From Argopecten irradians (Eukaryota > Mollusca > Bivalvia > Pectinida > Pectinidae): a stretch of 64,000 bases of DNA. A program made the translations under genes and the position numbers. Where the stretch lies: NCBI RefSeq assembly GCF_041381155.1, contig NC_091147.1, positions 36,439,053 through 36,503,052 on the forward strand, in the 5' to 3' direction. Shown in pieces: positions 40,301 through 46,378 of this stretch (the first letter of the stretch is position 1; each line of letters opens with the position of its first letter). Under the pieces are notes generated by a model. The model ran no database searches, had not been told where the DNA came from, and saw only the letters and a program-made list of their open reading frames with translations.

Positions 40301-42169
40301 GTTCTGAAATCAGAACGATTTTTTAAGTGTTCCAGCGAAATTAATGTAGTATAACTAACTGACTTTTGGAGGAAATCGACTTTTTGTGTCCCTATTTCCC
40401 TGATGCAAATATTCACTTTTGCCTTACTAGGAAGATCTTTATCATTTCGGTGTTTATTCCCGTTGAAAACAAGCGTTCTGACGCCCTTCGCGGGTTAAGT
40501 TCATTTTACGAATTTAAAGTCAACAAATGAAGCGGAACAATATCAAGAAACAATGCATTTTCAGCTCTAATATCGACATTAGGTCGGGCCACAGAACTCG
40601 ATACCGGATAATAAGAATTTCCTGTAATAGTTGCAATAAGAAAATATTACTATGCCTGTAAATAAATGTTTATTTTCTTTTGTTTGATTCAATTTCTAAA
40701 TTTGATGATTTGATCCCGAACATTCCAGTGACGTCACTTTTGGTAGGAGTGAATGAATGACAGTCAGTCCCGCCAAACAGTGACGTCACAATTGCCGGAA
40801 TGACGTCGTTTACATATTTCCCACGGTAGTAAAAAGGAGTACACACTCATTTGGTTAAGTAAATGCATCTTTTCTTGGTCATCAACGAAGCGTTTCGCTT
40901 TGAGTGAAATCGTGAAATCGTGTAAATAACAGGCAATTTGCTTTCGTTTTGAATGCCATCTTCTGTATGTATAATGAAAAAGTTGCAGGATAAACAGAAT
41001 ACACGGTCAATATCTTACAATACAAGTTTTATTTTGGTGTCGACAGGGAAAACCGAGATGACTCAGCAAAACCTCCTCATCTCATCGCACAAACGATAGC
41101 AGTATCGCTAATAATTATAGCAAAACAAAAATGTCCAACGTTGAAAATATTGCAAGTACATTCATTATTTACATAAGCCAGTAATAAGAATAATCGTTTA
41201 TTTCATCTAGACTAAACAATTTGTAAATCCCATACAGCGCCCGCAAGGAGATGTCCTTGGCCTATCGCTACCCACGATGCTCTCGATCGTGGTCTTATAT
41301 TATGTAACTTTTCATGGGATATTAAATCTAGATATATCTGTTTTCGATAGTTAAATTTCTATGAACATGTGTAAAACAAGCAGTCTCAACTGCTATTCCG
41401 AGACTGTAAAATGCAATCTTGGTCACCTCAGCTAAAACACAGGGGCACGCAAATTATGACAGAAACGTTTACTAGCAATTTGATACGTATGTCATTAAAA
41501 GTATTGGAGACCTTTTGATATGCACATGTATATCATGACGTTTCAAGTGGCTGCCCATATTATTTTTTGTGAAAAATGAATTATACATATATGTTATAAA
41601 ATTAGATTAGCTTTTTGATTGTCATTATTGTTTAGTACACTGTATGTGCAATCTAATCAAAATTAGAACTTCTATGTCGCTCTCCGTACCGTCCGCTCGT
41701 AGAAGCGGACGGTACGGAGAGCGACATAGAAGTTCTAATCAATTAATACAATGTCGTATTTTACCTAAGAAGCCTACATATATAATGTAAGTATCGGTTA
41801 GCTTGTAAATGAATAATAAATGCCAAACATGTTACAGTATCAAGTTATAAACCTCTTAAACTTTTTAGTTCAACACTAATCAACGTGAACTAATAGACTA
41901 CAGAAAACTTCAAGATATTTTATTGCCATTACTGTCCTGGCCCAATAGTATGAACAGATGTATCGACACTGACAGTATCGATACCGGCATTTAGCTATAC
42001 TGACATCTTTAGGGAATGGTCTTTCCGATGTTTTTGCTGTTAATTCAACCAATACATCCTTCTGATTAGCTGTCAGTGGAGCTTTAGGGTCAGTAGTTGA
42101 TTCCCACGCATGCAAACGATCCAGTATCACTCTCTGGTTGACAGGCAAAGCCGACGTGTCCGCCATCAT
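13843..42169 (-). CDS. COG3: Conserved oligomeric Golgi complex subunit 3 (20 of probably 21 coding exons)
   Basis: COG3 (Sec34) is a lobe A subunit of the COG tether, which captures retrograde vesicles at the Golgi; loss disturbs glycosylation. The spliced exons (1 at 42005-42169 down to 20 at 13843-13941) join in frame to 828 codons and align with animal COG3 from end to end. Landmarks are DACEHLL and KLSYFNELD (coiled-coil N-terminal part), [78 protein letters not shown] and, near the end, PSSEQ. Residues about 486-549 form a Ser-rich variable linker, as in other animals. All introns are GT-AG. There is no membrane segment. Exon 20 ends at CAG|GTAAAG just after SSEQ, where vertebrate COG3 has about nine more residues; that last exon was not located. 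Confidence 0.95.
14322..14528 (-). CDS. COG3: COG3 exon 19
   Basis: 69 codons with [16 protein letters not shown] and [20 protein letters not shown]; donor AAA|GTAGGT. Confidence 0.95.
14889..15225. mobile_element. MITE with CAGTG-TTTTTCCTG termini
   Basis: Left end ACAGTGTTTTTCCTGCC, right end CCCAGGAAAAACACTG; the internal GGGGCC...AAGGCCCC motif is shared with 52905-53110, 58955-59290 and 60769-61000. Confidence 0.65.
15232..15545. repeat. ATCTCCATGGTAACAA minisatellite
   Basis: Degenerate tandem units of about 30-36 bp built on ATCTYCATGGTAACAAA in COG3 intron 18. Confidence 0.8.
15650..15936. mobile_element. GACAGACAGAC-tailed repeat, copy 1
   Basis: Starts GCCAGAGTGGACAACTAATA, contains CAAAATCTGT and GACAATGTTGTGTCTAC, and ends in a GACAGACAGACAGATGG tail. 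Homologous to 46449-46700 and 51521-51775. Confidence 0.75.
15993..16127 (-). CDS. COG3: COG3 exon 18
   Basis: [20 protein letters not shown] to FLSR; donor AGA|GTAAGT. Confidence 0.95.
16355..16437 (-). CDS. COG3: COG3 exon 17
   Basis: [19 protein letters not shown]; acceptor TTTCAG|GTGCT, donor GAG|GTAACC. Confidence 0.93.
16911..17265 (+). mobile_element. AGATGCTCC MITE with TTAA duplication
   Basis: 355 bp, TTAA at 16907-16910 and 17266-17269, termini AGATGCTCCATCGCCGACA and TGTCAGCGGTGGAGCATCT. No coding capacity. Further copies at 21179, 23254 and 49020. Confidence 0.87.
17853..18256. mobile_element. TTAA-flanked MITE with AGGGCCACTACCTT termini
   Basis: 404 bp, TTAA on both sides (17849-17852, 18257-18260), termini AGGCCCACTACCTTCCGG and the complement of AGGGCCACTACCTTTCCG. 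TTAA target duplication is typical of piggyBac-type transposases. Confidence 0.8.
19804..19895. mobile_element. Tiny MITE, AACTCATTCACTCCTGAA copy
   Basis: Termini TTAACTCATTCACTCCTGA and CAGGGGCGAATGAGTTAA. Same family as 12943-13026; another copy lies at 20793-20873. Confidence 0.7.
19970..20625. repeat. 30-bp minisatellite CATATGACCCATTTCTAGGT
   Basis: About 22 units of 29-30 bp in COG3 intron 16. Where the period is exactly 30 the minus strand is open with a 10-residue repeat ([10 protein letters not shown]). This is a by-product of the period, not a gene. Confidence 0.92.
20793..20873. mobile_element. Tiny MITE, third copy
   Basis: ATTCACCCCTGAAGACAC at the left and TTTCAGGGGTGAATAAGC at the right. 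Internal sequence TTTAGGCTC...AATCAAAGAC is shared with 19804-19895. Confidence 0.7.
21179..21535 (-). mobile_element. AGATGCTCC MITE with TTAA duplication, inverted copy
   Basis: 357 bp, TTAA at both ends (21175-21178, 21536-21539), termini AGATGCTCCACCGC and its complement. Oriented opposite to the copy at 16911. It splits a degenerate GGGAGATAACACA-type purine-rich tract (20920-21178 and 21536-21850) in two. Confidence 0.85.
22996..23116 (-). CDS. COG3: COG3 exon 16
   Basis: [20 protein letters not shown]; ends phase 1 at AAAG|GTCAGT. Confidence 0.95.
23254..23609. mobile_element. AGATGCTCC MITE, degenerate copy
   Basis: About 355 bp matching the copies at 16911 and 21179 internally (ATTTGAACAATAATTGGT near the left end) but with decayed terminal repeats and no clear TTAA duplication. 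Confidence 0.7.
23684..23773 (-). CDS. COG3: COG3 exon 15
   Basis: [20 protein letters not shown]; donor AAG|GTCAGT. Confidence 0.95.
24351..24740. mobile_element. Non-autonomous element with internal inverted repeats, copy 1
   Basis: Starts TAAGCATTAAACTATCTTCC, whose complement returns at 24471-24493. Between them lies a palindrome ATAATGCGCTAGCGCGCATTAT. A tail of about 240 bp follows that is shared with 55494-56250. This copy lacks the nested MITE found in the other one and ends where the exon 14 array begins. Confidence 0.75.
24740..25395 (-). repeat. 52-bp minisatellite made of COG3 exon 14 3' end plus its 5' splice site
   Basis: About 13 tandem units of 52 bp; the right-most is the real exon end. 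Minus-strand units read TTGTCTAAACTCTA(CAG/TTG)GTG(C/T)ATAGAT|GTAAGTAAT followed by ACGTACGTGACCTCTA. Two units (near 24790 and 25150) keep the exon-like CAGGTGCAT form. Several others (near 24835, 24888, 25200, 25250 and 25310) have GGAAGT instead of GTAAGT, removing the donor. Confidence 0.93.
25360..25460 (-). CDS. COG3: COG3 exon 14
   Basis: [20 protein letters not shown] to KLYRCID; donor GAT|GTAAGTAAT, phase 0. An earlier AG|GTGCAT was rejected as the donor because YRCID is conserved. Confidence 0.93.
26499..26691 (-). CDS. COG3: COG3 exon 13 (Ser-rich linker)
   Basis: Sixty-four codons, [20 protein letters not shown] to ADPQHPQ, donor CAAG|GTATGT, phase 1. Poorly conserved linker, as expected for this part of COG3. 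Confidence 0.9.
27264..27424 (-). CDS. COG3: COG3 exon 12
   Basis: [20 protein letters not shown] and [11 protein letters not shown]; acceptor TTTACAG|TTCAG, donor GAG|GTAATG. Confidence 0.95.
28399..29200 (-). repeat. 47-bp minisatellite made of COG3 exon 11 3' end plus its 5' splice site
   Basis: Seventeen tandem 47-bp units, of which the unit at the right edge is the true end of exon 11 and its donor. On the minus strand each unit reads GATGTTGGAGGAGCATGTAC, then AAAATAATG|GTAAGC and about 16 nt of intron. Most copies keep GTAAGC. Two (near 29010 and 29110) have ATAAGC and one (near 28445) has GTGTGC. Sixteen extra donor-like sites therefore follow the real one. Confidence 0.93.
29162..29301 (-). 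CDS. COG3: COG3 exon 11, whose 3' end is copied in the downstream array
   Basis: Encodes [20 protein letters not shown] to MLEEHVQNN, donor AATG|GTAAGC, phase 1. The final 31 nt with the donor form the repeat unit of the adjoining minisatellite. Confidence 0.95.
29480..29885. mobile_element. Element with GACTTTAAGCACTAG ends, copy in COG3 intron 10
   Basis: See the relative at 55010-55345. Shared strings include TCAGTCCGGATGCATCATTT and GTCCAATTGGACTAGT, in opposite orientation. Confidence 0.6.
30226..30317 (-). CDS. COG3: COG3 exon 10
   Basis: [20 protein letters not shown]; ends phase 2 at GA|GTGAGT. Confidence 0.95.
30914..31040 (-). CDS. COG3: COG3 exon 9
   Basis: [20 protein letters not shown] through ARDHCAL; donor CTT|GTAAGT. 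Confidence 0.95.
31150..32250. mobile_element. AAGGGCCATAACTCTGC repeat element with GACAGACGGACGG tail
   Basis: In COG3 intron 8. About six degenerate units of roughly 170 bp (AAGGGCCATAACTCTGCTAA...ACTTGGCCGAGTCCTTAAGGCAT). They are closed by GACAGACAGACGGACGGACA and bounded by CATCCCCCGCTTT / AGTGGGGGATA. No coding capacity. Confidence 0.8.
32497..32615 (-). CDS. COG3: COG3 exon 8
   Basis: [20 protein letters not shown]; ends phase 2 at GA|GTAAGT. Confidence 0.95.
32798..32968. mobile_element. Long inverted-repeat (foldback) element
   Basis: Left arm from 32798, with GTGGTTGTTGGATATGGAAT at 32812; right arm ends at about 32968. Arms of more than 60 bp are nearly perfect, with a central AT-rich spacer of about 30 bp. 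In COG3 intron 7. Confidence 0.8.
33883..34011 (-). CDS. COG3: COG3 exon 7
   Basis: 43 codons, [17 protein letters not shown]; donor AAG|GTCAGT. Confidence 0.95.
34514..34606 (-). CDS. COG3: COG3 exon 6
   Basis: 31 codons, KLGSPTLTV and [18 protein letters not shown]; donor AAT|GTGAGT. Confidence 0.95.
34852..34930. mobile_element. Tiny MITE, fourth copy
   Basis: TAACCCTGAAACTTTATATT at the left, TTTTCAGGGGTGAATGAGTG at the right; closest to the copy at 12943. Confidence 0.65.
35031..35105 (-). CDS. COG3: COG3 exon 5
   Basis: 25 codons including [17 protein letters not shown]; donor TCA|GTAAGT. Confidence 0.95.
35121..35255 (+). repeat. tRNA-like SINE fragment
   Basis: A box B-like GAGTTCAAACCCCAG follows a weak box A region and leads into GCTACATTTTCTCC, the same tail seen at 60600. 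It lacks a tRNA fold and anticodon. Confidence 0.6.
35566..36062. mobile_element. hAT-type MITE with 8-bp target duplication
   Basis: 497 bp with termini TAGGGCTGGATC and ATACCCAGCCCTA, flanked by ATCAAGAT at 35558-35565 and 36063-36070. Eight-base duplications and TAGGGCTGG termini fit hAT. The interior is built from ATCGATA/CGTATCG palindromic strings. Confidence 0.85.
36226..36475 (+). mobile_element. tRNA-derived SINE
   Basis: The head resembles a tRNA (GTGGTGTAGTGCTTAAGTCA; box B-like GGTTTGATCCCC). It is followed by the widespread core TTTTCTCCGGGCACTCAGGT and an AATCGATGTAAAATAAATAA tail. Lies in COG3 intron 4, close to exon 4. The tail alone is also found at 51064-51100. Confidence 0.8.
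36540..36705 (-). CDS. COG3: COG3 exon 4
   Basis: Heptad-like helix [18 protein letters not shown] through [11 protein letters not shown]; donor CAG|GTACAA, phase 0. Confidence 0.95.
37036..37097 (-). CDS. COG3: COG3 exon 3
   Basis: Encodes [17 protein letters not shown]; acceptor TTTTAG, donor ACAG|GTGAGA, ends phase 2. Confidence 0.9.
37240..37566. mobile_element. TTAA-flanked MITE with AGTGAACAGTCGGG termini
   Basis: 327 bp between TTAA at 37236-37239 and 37567-37570. Left AGTGAACAGTCGGGCAAGG, right CTTTTCCCGACTATTCACT. In COG3 intron 2. Confidence 0.82.
37762..38123. mobile_element. MITE with AGGCCAAACAAAAAAATATT termini
   Basis: Inverted ends of about 35 bp, left AGGCCAAACAAAAAAATATT through TTTCCGGTAAC, right GTTACCAGAAACAAGAATAT through TTTGGCCT. 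A second copy lies at 59341-59730. Confidence 0.78.
38240..38365 (-). CDS. COG3: COG3 exon 2
   Basis: 42 codons, [12 protein letters not shown] to IDTAQQ; acceptor TTTCATTAG, donor CAG|GTAATA. Confidence 0.9.
38723..40270. mobile_element. 1.5-kb element with TTTTCACC ends and an AAT-rich tail
   Basis: Begins AAATTGTCACCGGGACAATT then GACGGGCTTTTCACC, and ends TCTTTTCACCAAAAAGTGAAA AGCCCT after an (AATAAG)n tract at 40180-40220. Two internal units about 350 bp apart share GGAAGTTGAC and GGCT(G/C)(T/A)GTGGTTAACGAG strings. No ORF of note. Confidence 0.6.
40728..40812. promoter_or_regulatory. Cluster of three TGACGTC (CRE-like) motifs
   Basis: GTGACGTCAC occurs twice (near 40729 and 40780) and TGACGTCG once (near 40801), inside COG3 intron 1 about 1.2 kb from the start codon. 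The pair is loosely palindromic with CATTCC/GGAATG flanks, so it could instead be a repeat end. Confidence 0.35.
41662..41739. other. Perfect 36-bp inverted repeat with 6-nt loop
   Basis: Left arm 41662-41697 (ATTAGAACTTCTATGTCGCT, then CTCCGTACCGTCCGCT) and right arm 41704-41739 are exact complements; the loop is CGTAGA. In COG3 intron 1. GC content in the stem is well above the surroundings. Confidence 0.9.
42005..42169 (-). CDS. COG3: COG3 exon 1 (start codon)
   Basis: Begins ATGATGGCG (MMADTSALP; the second ATG at 42166 may be the one used). Ends FPKD at donor GAT|GTCAGT, phase 0. The match [18 protein letters not shown] to the vertebrate N-terminus fixes the gene start. Confidence 0.9.
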
Positions 42170-43278
42170 GGAGAAGTTGTATATAACTTACGAAATCATA
42201 CCAAATTTAACGAAACGCACTAATTAATTTTTAATCGCAGTTACGACATTTTTAGATACAAATGTACTTCAGATAACGAGCGTATGATCTACCTATATAA
42301 CAATATCATATGCGTATTTTAAAATATCATAGAATTTAGTAAACTGTGTGAGATGATTGTAGTAATGTTGATATAAATTACGGATTTTTGTTCAAATAAA
42401 TGAAAGACCTTTAGCGGGAATTTCAAATATTGTTATTCATACTTACATAATTATGTAAATACTTCTGTCACTTATATACGTCTACAATTAGTATATATAT
42501 TACCATTTTCATACAGTCCCACTATGTAACCTTACCAAGCACAGTTGGCAGTCATAGACTATGAACTTTAATCACTTATTTATGACATCATTATCATTGT
42601 TCCAATCACATTTGTCGTGCAAGCGATCACGGAAAACGGCTATTCCATCCTTAATGATAACCAATGATTAATTCATTACAGATGCAAAATCTCCTTGGTA
42701 TGTCAACATAAAATTGTAACCAAATGTAAATATAAGCAGTGAACGTCTTTCAGTTGACATTCATAGCCAATATGAATGCCAACTGGACATAGGCAAATCA
42801 AATAGAATTGACCCTATTTTTTGGCCAGTGGTTAACTCTATTTTGACACCTGGATCTCATATCACATTTTTCATGAGTCACAGCTGGTAATTAGTAGAAA
42901 TTAGTTTTGTTCATTTTAACTCTAATAAGAAAATAATAATTCATCTACCTGAAAGGCAACTACACTAATTCAGCTAATTCAATATGTCGTAAGGTGCAGC
43001 ATTCATTTTCTGTGGCCATCCAATGTCAAATCTTCACTACTTCTGTCTATACCCAAGAGGTTCCAGACACATGCTATTTGGCCTTTGGATTAATCCAAAT
43101 TTGTTCAGATTAAAGACCTTGCCCTTTATTCAAGGTCACATGAATCAAATTGGTCCAACTATATATATTAAGACTAGCTTATGCACAGATCTCGTCGCAA
43201 GCCGATGTCCATCTTGCATGCAGAATATTTAAACAAACCTTCTTTTTTTATTATGACATTTTTAATAATATAACATCC

Positions 43279-44012
43279 AGAGGGATCTTGGCGCCCACCA
43301 AAGAATGATCTATGTCTGACAATGGAAAGAGGGATCTTTTCCCTGCTTTTCAAACTTTTTCAAACAAACACTATATATAGAATTTGAGACAGATCGCTAT
43401 AGTTCTTTCTAAGAAATAGCGATAACAAACTTTAAGTATCAAAATCCAAAATGGCCACCTGTCGGCCATCTTGTTCACCGATCGGTCCCAAAATGCAATA
43501 TGCACAACAAGGGTCCTAGGGGAACCTGTATATGAAATTTGAGAAAGATCCCTTCAGTACTTTTTGAGAAATAGCGGTAACAAACTTCAACTATCAAAAT
43601 CCAAGATGGCCGCCTGTCGGCCATCTTGTTGACCGATTGGTCCCAAAATGCAATATGTTCAACAAGGGTCCTAGGGGAACCTGTATATGAAATTTGAGAA
43701 AGAATCCCTTCAGCACTTTTTGAGAAATAGCGGTAACAAACTTCAACTGTCAAAATCCAAGATGGCCGCCTGTCGGCCATCTTGTTCACCGATCGGTCCT
43801 CAAAATGCAATATGCACAACTAGGGTCCTAGGGGAACCTACATATGAAATTTGAGAAAGATCCTTTCAGCACTTTCTGAGGAATAGCGGTAACAAGAATT
43901 TGTTAACGGACGGACGGACGGAAGGACGAAGGACGACGGACGGACGGACGGACGGACGACAGACTACGGACAAAAGGCGATTTGAATAGCCCACCATCTG
44001 ATGATGGTGGGC
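43279..44012 (+). mobile_element. Retro-like repeat with 15-16 bp flanking duplication and terminal hairpin
   Basis: Flanked by TAATAATATAACATCC at 43263-43278 and 44013-44028. Inside are about four 157-bp units (AAATAGCGGTAACAAACTT...CAAGATGGCCGCCTGTCGGC), then a GGACGGACGG tract at 43909-43963. It ends in a perfect 11-bp stem (AGCCCACCATC, loop TGAT). No ORF with a known domain. Confidence 0.8.
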
Positions 44013-45189
44013 TAATAATATAACATCCATTTCACAAGGCTTTTGTAGCTTATTATAGGTAATGGGCCTTTTAACACTTGAATGACTTGCATGAAATCTG
44101 AAGTGACCTCCATTCTCAGTTGGACAGGTAATAATTTTGGAATATCTTCTTCAATGACCAAGAGGCTTGAGCCTAACTCGATTTGCACTTTCCTGCTTCT
44201 AAAATACAACTTTCTGTTAACTCGATTTATGTAGCTCTTCTGCTTCTGACTTCTTACAAGACTTCGTCGCTTGGCCTTACTGCCTTCACAGGCATCTTCA
44301 GGCCTTCACAAGATAAATTGTTTTTTTACTTTATACATACGTACCAGGTATATAGAGATACACATTTTGTTTTATTTGTCTTTGTTAAATCCAGTTTAGC
44401 ATTCAATTCACATTAACTCTAATCACAATTTGTGGTATTTGCTTAAACTTTAAATGAAACATATATCCGCATTTCCATGATTCCTAGATCAGAAAACTAT
44501 GTTTAGTGTGCTGCTGGCAGAGAGCACAGACGCTATATATAGTACAATCAATATCATGAATTAAAGAGATGACTTTGATTTATCGGACATGCACAACTGA
44601 TGAAAATCTATTTGTGTCAAAATGATTGAATATAATTTGAATCAAAATGAAACAACTGGACAGTGTTCTTACATAAAATTTTAATTTTCATTTGAATGGC
44701 ATTCATCAGAATGTTACTACATATACATGAAATATATTAACAAATGTTATTTTTGTGGTTGTTTTCAATGAAATATTAATTCACACTTTCGATACCACAA
44801 ATACATTGTTTTAATGTATAATTTGAAGCTAGGTTGGATGCATTCCTGATCAACACCATGCAAAATCAATATGAGAACATATTTAAACATCATCAAATAT
44901 ACATAATAACAAACATTTTACAATTTACATATTATAACAGAATATATACTGAATATTTAGTATTACACACAATGTATCTTTCATACACTCACAATCTCAT
45001 CTAATATCTCATCAATACTCCTCAGACTTAAATCACAATCAGCACTATTTCTCATGCCATACATCTCACATCATTGCACATATCAGCAATAATTTCTTAC
45101 AACACAACCGCAATCTCATATCTACGAACTATTTCTTGGACCAATCTCACATCTATGCAGTATTTCTTAAACAAATCTCAAATTTATGC

Positions 45190-45575
45190 ACTATTTCTCA
45201 TACCACACATCTCGCTTCATCTCATCACTATTTCTCATACCACACATCTCCCTTCATCTCATCACTATTTCTCATACCACACATCTCCCTTCATCTCATC
45301 ACTATTTCTCATACCACACATCTCCCTTCATCTCATCACTATTTCTCATACCACACATCTCCCTTCATCTCATCACTATTTCTCATACCACACATCTCCC
45401 TTCATCTCATCACTATTTCTCATACCACACATCTCCCTTCATCTCATCACTATTTCTCATACCACACATCTCCCTTCATCTCATCACTATTTCTCATACC
45501 ACATATCTCCCTTCATCTTATCACTATTTCTCATACCACACATCTCGCTTCATCTCATCACTATTTCTCAAAGCA
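45190..45575. repeat. 37-bp minisatellite TTCTCATACCACACATCTCC
   Basis: About 10 nearly identical units. Because 37 is not a multiple of 3 and the unit has no stop codon on the plus strand, all three plus frames are open for 160-200 codons with the same peptide repeat. This is a property of the repeat rather than a gene. Confidence 0.93.
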
Positions 45576-46065
45576 CATACACTATCTCTCATCTCTGCAT
45601 TATTTCTTGTATTACATTCACTATCTTGCACCTCTGCACATCTTGTACTACATCTCTCATTTCTTAGTTAGCACTTTTTCTTACTTACATTTAAGTGATG
45701 CACCACAATTCAGAACAAGGTTCTTACCAGCTTGACACTTTTGGTACCAAAATATGCTGGCGATACCAAGATAATGAACATTTAGTAGCTTAGACACCTG
45801 TAAAACTCTCTGAGGTTAGAAATCATGTTCAGAAGTTACAGTTCTTCATCAAAGAGCCCACAGCAGCCATGACCACCAGTCATAGTGGTTTAGACATTAT
45901 TCCATTAAAGGACAAAATTGTTTTCAAGGAGACTCTTAAAATCCAAATTCAGAATCGACTCTATCTGTTTCCATGACACCAGCATAACAACATGATGTCC
46001 TGAACCTATGATGCTTGTCACCTGTCAATTTTGTTTCAGTTACAGACCCAGGCTGTCGCTGTAAA

Positions 46066-46310
46066 GCTGTATGGTTGTCACGTCGCTATGACAACATTGA
46101 TGTCATGTTGCTATGACTATATTGATGTCATGTTGCTATGACAATACTGAGCTCATACTGCTAGGACTACATTGATGTTATGTTGCTATGACAACACTGA
46201 TGTCATGTCGCTAGGACTACATTGATGTCATGCTGTTCTGACTACATTAATGTCATGTTGCTATGAAATCCCTGATGTCATATCGCTATGACAACACTGA
46301 TGCTAGAACT
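46066..46310 (-). repeat. 25-bp minisatellite including the PCID2 stop codon
   Basis: About nine units of ATTGATGTCATGTTGCTATGACAAC on the plus strand. The right-most unit holds the last codons of PCID2 and its TAG (46286-46288). The rest form the start of the 3' UTR. Confidence 0.87.
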
Positions 46311-46378
46311 GGGAATGCATTTTGCTTGCTGACCACAAGTTTCTGGTGTTGATGAGAAATGTAGCCCTTGATCTTGTT
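46286..46378 (-). CDS. PCID2: PCID2 exon 15 (stop)
   Basis: [20 protein letters not shown] then [10 protein letters not shown] and TAG. The winged-helix end of the PCI module. The last codons fall inside the 25-bp array. Confidence 0.96.
   Translation of the reverse strand, partial: NKIKGYISHQHQKLVVSKQNAFPVLASVLS

Larger units (their letters stand above)
42170..46285. other. Intergenic region COG3 (5') to PCID2 (3')
   Basis: Contains the COG3 promoter side (42170 to about 42800, no TATA box in a convincing place), a 734-bp repeat at 43279-44012 and two tandem arrays. No gene of its own is supported. Confidence 0.6.

Noticed and set aside
45074-45735. Overlapping ORFs of 160-199 aa rich in His, Ser and Ile
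   Set aside because: They are the three frames of a stop-free 37-bp tandem repeat; no coding bias or start context.
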